Source of the DNA: Epinephelus fuscoguttatus
Lineage: Eukaryota; Chordata; Actinopteri; Perciformes; Serranidae
Length of the DNA stretch: 64,000 nt
Reading direction: 5' to 3'
Assembly: GCF_011397635.1 (NCBI RefSeq)
Contig: NC_064769.1
Coordinates: 19,423,207 to 19,487,206, forward strand
Shown: piece after piece, positions 61,865-64,000 of the stretch
How positions within the stretch are numbered: the stretch's first letter is position 1
Layout: every line of letters begins with the position of its first letter
Translations under genes and position numbers: made by a program
Notes under the pieces: model-generated
Database searches by the model: none
What the model saw: only the letters and a program-made list of their open reading frames with translations
Told to the model about the DNA's origin: nothing

Positions 61865-62310
61865 CCATGGTCAGAGGCATTGTTTTCGGATTGTCTGTCC
61901 ATCCCATTCTCATGAACGTGCTTTCATGAGACATGAACGTGACATTGCCTTGAGGGAATTTCTCCAAATTTGGCACAAACATCTACTTGGACTCAGGAAT
62001 GAACTTAGAATTGGTGGTCAAGGTCAAAGGTCACTGTGACCTCACCAAACATGTTTTTGGCTGTAACTCAAAAATTCCTATGTTACTCATGATAACATTT
62101 CATACTTTCTAATAGGACAAAATCATAAAGTTATGGCATTTTTTATCCGAAAGGTCAAAGGTCAACCTCACTGTGACATCACAGTGTTCTGCAAAAACAC
62201 TTTTCTGGCCATTATTCAATGCTATAACTCAACAGAAGGGAAGACATTGGGGGAGATACTGAATTGGCGACACTAATCTTGGGTGTCCACCTAAAAACTG
62301 TGGTTACTGT
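61865..62310 (+). repeat. Nuclear-receptor-motif repeat, copy 2
   Basis: Inverted relative to 9715-10095. It includes AGGTCAAAGGTCA at 62021-62033, the IR3 palindrome AGGTCACTGTGACCT at 62028-62042, and a second AGGTCAAAGGTCA at 62152-62164. The left end holds CCATGGTCAGAGGCATTG and the right end GGTGTCCACC. It has no coding capacity. Confidence 0.65.
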
Positions 62311-62689
62311 ATAGATTGACTGTACCGCCATGTTGGAGATGTGTGTGAAGCAACCACGTTTGCCAAAAAATACACTGAAGACCCTTTATGAAACTCCTTC
62401 AAAGTCTTCACATACATGTGTTATATGAAACTAGTTGTAGCATATTGTGTATATAGCCGCTTAGCCTAAACCTAAAGCCACTGAGGTGCTACATAGACAG
62501 GCTGTTTAGTAGTTGACGCGTTTGCCTAACATAACCTACTGCTGCTCATCAGGTGAAAACTGTAGTCTTAAATGAAAAACATACACACATCCATGAATCT
62601 GTGTTCATAACCCATTCAAATAAACACATTTTCACCATAACACTGACTTGACACTCAACACCTATCCCTGAACCCACTGAGCAATAGAC

Positions 62690-63015
62690 GGATATTAGAC
62701 GTCTAGTTATTTTTTAGACCTAATTTCAACTGCCTGGATTCCATCTATTTTTAGACGGAATTTAGACGTTGCACTTTAATCCAGTATTCAATAACTATTA
62801 ATTAAAAAAACAACTGTAAGGTGCATAACTGATCTCCAAATACTTAACTAAAATAATAATGATAGCCGTTGAGCGATATACAGTATAGTATAGATATAGT
62901 CGAGATTTAGACGTCTAAAAAACTTTCATTTCTATACCCCTGATAGACCAATTTTAGACTAGACATCTAAGGAACATTTAGACGTATATTAGACGTATAA
63001 TAGACCTAAAAATGC
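62690..63015. mobile_element. TAGACGT-rich probable non-autonomous DNA element
   Basis: TAGAC units occur throughout, many as TAGACGT or TAGACCT, with two full palindromes TAGACGTCTA at 62696-62705 and 62908-62917. The ends (GAGCAATAGACGGATATT and TAGACCTAAAAATGCTTGG) are imperfect inverted counterparts. Dense subterminal repeats are typical of transposase binding regions. No coding frame. Confidence 0.5.
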
Positions 63016-64000
63016 TTGGTGGGAAGGTTTCTACATATATAGACAGACACCCATGACAGTATAGTGACCCCTACAGGACAAGTAGGCATCCTACACATAT
63101 ATTGTGTATATTCTATATAGCCACTGGTCTCAGCTCATTGTAGTTTTCTGCCACTAAAACACTTTTTTGAGATACTGTAGGTAACCCAGAGTCCAGTGTC
63201 AGAGGAGCAGCTGGCCTGAAAAGGCAGCCTCATGAAGTCTGACTTTCATGTTCTCATATACATGCAACAGGAAGTAATACTTTTACTTCAACAAGAGAAT
63301 CCCCTTCTCTCCTGGGGCTTCTTGGAAGAGAGAAAATAGGCTTTTGAAAGTGTCATTACAACAATGATTGTTGTGTCTAAGTATGTCCAAACATAAACAC
63401 AAACATGAACTCAGGAAGAGCAACATCTGATAACAGCCACCTCCACAGTTACAGTAAGCCCTCTGGCTATTTGACCAACACCAGAAGGATGAGAGCACAA
63501 CCTGCTGTTGGCTGCAGGCTATGGCTGCTAATCAGCTAGTGAGCCACAGTGCTGTAGTTGTGAGCTGTATGTCATGTCAACCCCCCTTGGTGAAGCATGT
63601 CAAATATTTGTTCACCTACTTCAACATTGTATCTTTTATTATTCACTCATATAATCCTCTTGTAGTCAGAGGAGTAGTGTATGGACTCTGACACCCACGT
63701 TGTGTTTGCCTTAACTTTTGATGAACAATTAATTGACCTCACGCTTTGCTCACTGTTACACGTGTTGTAAGTCGGACTGGATAAGAACCTAAGCTAGAGT
63801 TTCATTTAACTCCACTGATTAGATTAATGTTTGCAATTTAATTATTGTCAATTTTTTTACTTTGACAAACAGCCAATAAAACCCAGTTATATTTAAACTA
63901 CTTTCAGTTCAATTAATCCCTGTCCTAACCTGTCAGCTGCCACAACAAATGCAATCACGTTTCCTTTTGTTCACTGTGTGAGGTGTTTCTAGCCAAAATG

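Larger units (their letters stand above)
60188..64000. other. Upstream DNA of MYO1H, no gene supported
   Basis: The minus-strand leader just above 60187 contains the 5' untranslated sequence of MYO1H; I see no clear TATA box. Two repeats lie further up (61865-62310 and 62690-63015). The plus-strand frame at 61656-62039 runs into the first of these and is not a gene. The remainder is AT-rich with nothing I can assign. Confidence 0.5.

Noticed and set aside
61656..62039. Plus-strand open frame of 127 codons
   Set aside because: Its second half lies inside the nuclear-receptor-motif repeat and it has no recognisable domain or splice support.

Overview
The window looks like euchromatic nuclear DNA from a teleost fish, most likely a percomorph. 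It has spliced genes with GT-AG introns, short teleost-style introns, many teleost-type interspersed repeats and simple repeats, and proteins close to vertebrate families. There is no sign of bacterial or viral organisation, no CRISPR array, and no tRNA or rRNA gene that I can recognise.

All five genes I can support lie on the minus strand, so they are read from high to low coordinates. In window order they are: (1) a LIF/M17-type interleukin-6-family cytokine, three exons, running off the left edge (1-1175); (2) the C-terminal coiled-coil half of a TAO kinase, best matched to TAOK3 (5591-13547, eight exons), with no kinase-domain exon visible upstream and an in-frame TAG at the expected splice junction of one exon; (3) a three-exon small heat-shock protein of HSPB1 type, 204 codons (19245-21964); (4) a 16-exon SUSD2 gene, 814 codons (25293-36982); (5) a 32-exon class-I myosin, best matched to MYO1H, 1040 codons (39721-60187). 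The exon models for genes 3, 4 and 5 each sum to an exact multiple of three with no internal stop, which is good internal support. Human relatives of these genes map to 12q24 (TAOK3, MYO1H, HSPB8) and 22q11-q12 (LIF, SUSD2), so the block may be a piece of old linkage; this is general knowledge plus inference. The genes do not form a pathway.

Region by region: 1-1175 cytokine; 1176-5590 cytokine upstream region and TAOK3 3' flank; 5591-13547 TAOK3-like exons with repeat-rich introns; 13548-19244 repeat-rich DNA where the kinase exons would be expected; 19245-22170 HSPB1 with nested transposons in intron 1; 22171-25292 AT-rich, no gene seen; 25293-37050 SUSD2 and its promoter; 37051-39720 AT-rich, no gene; 39721-60187 MYO1H, whose introns carry two foldback elements and a SINE with perfect target-site duplications; 60188-64000 upstream DNA with two notable repeats.

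I did not find a convincing new biological system. The best candidates for a second look are the apparently kinase-less TAOK3 locus with its tandem splice acceptors, and a dispersed repeat that carries perfect nuclear-receptor motifs in both of its copies here.
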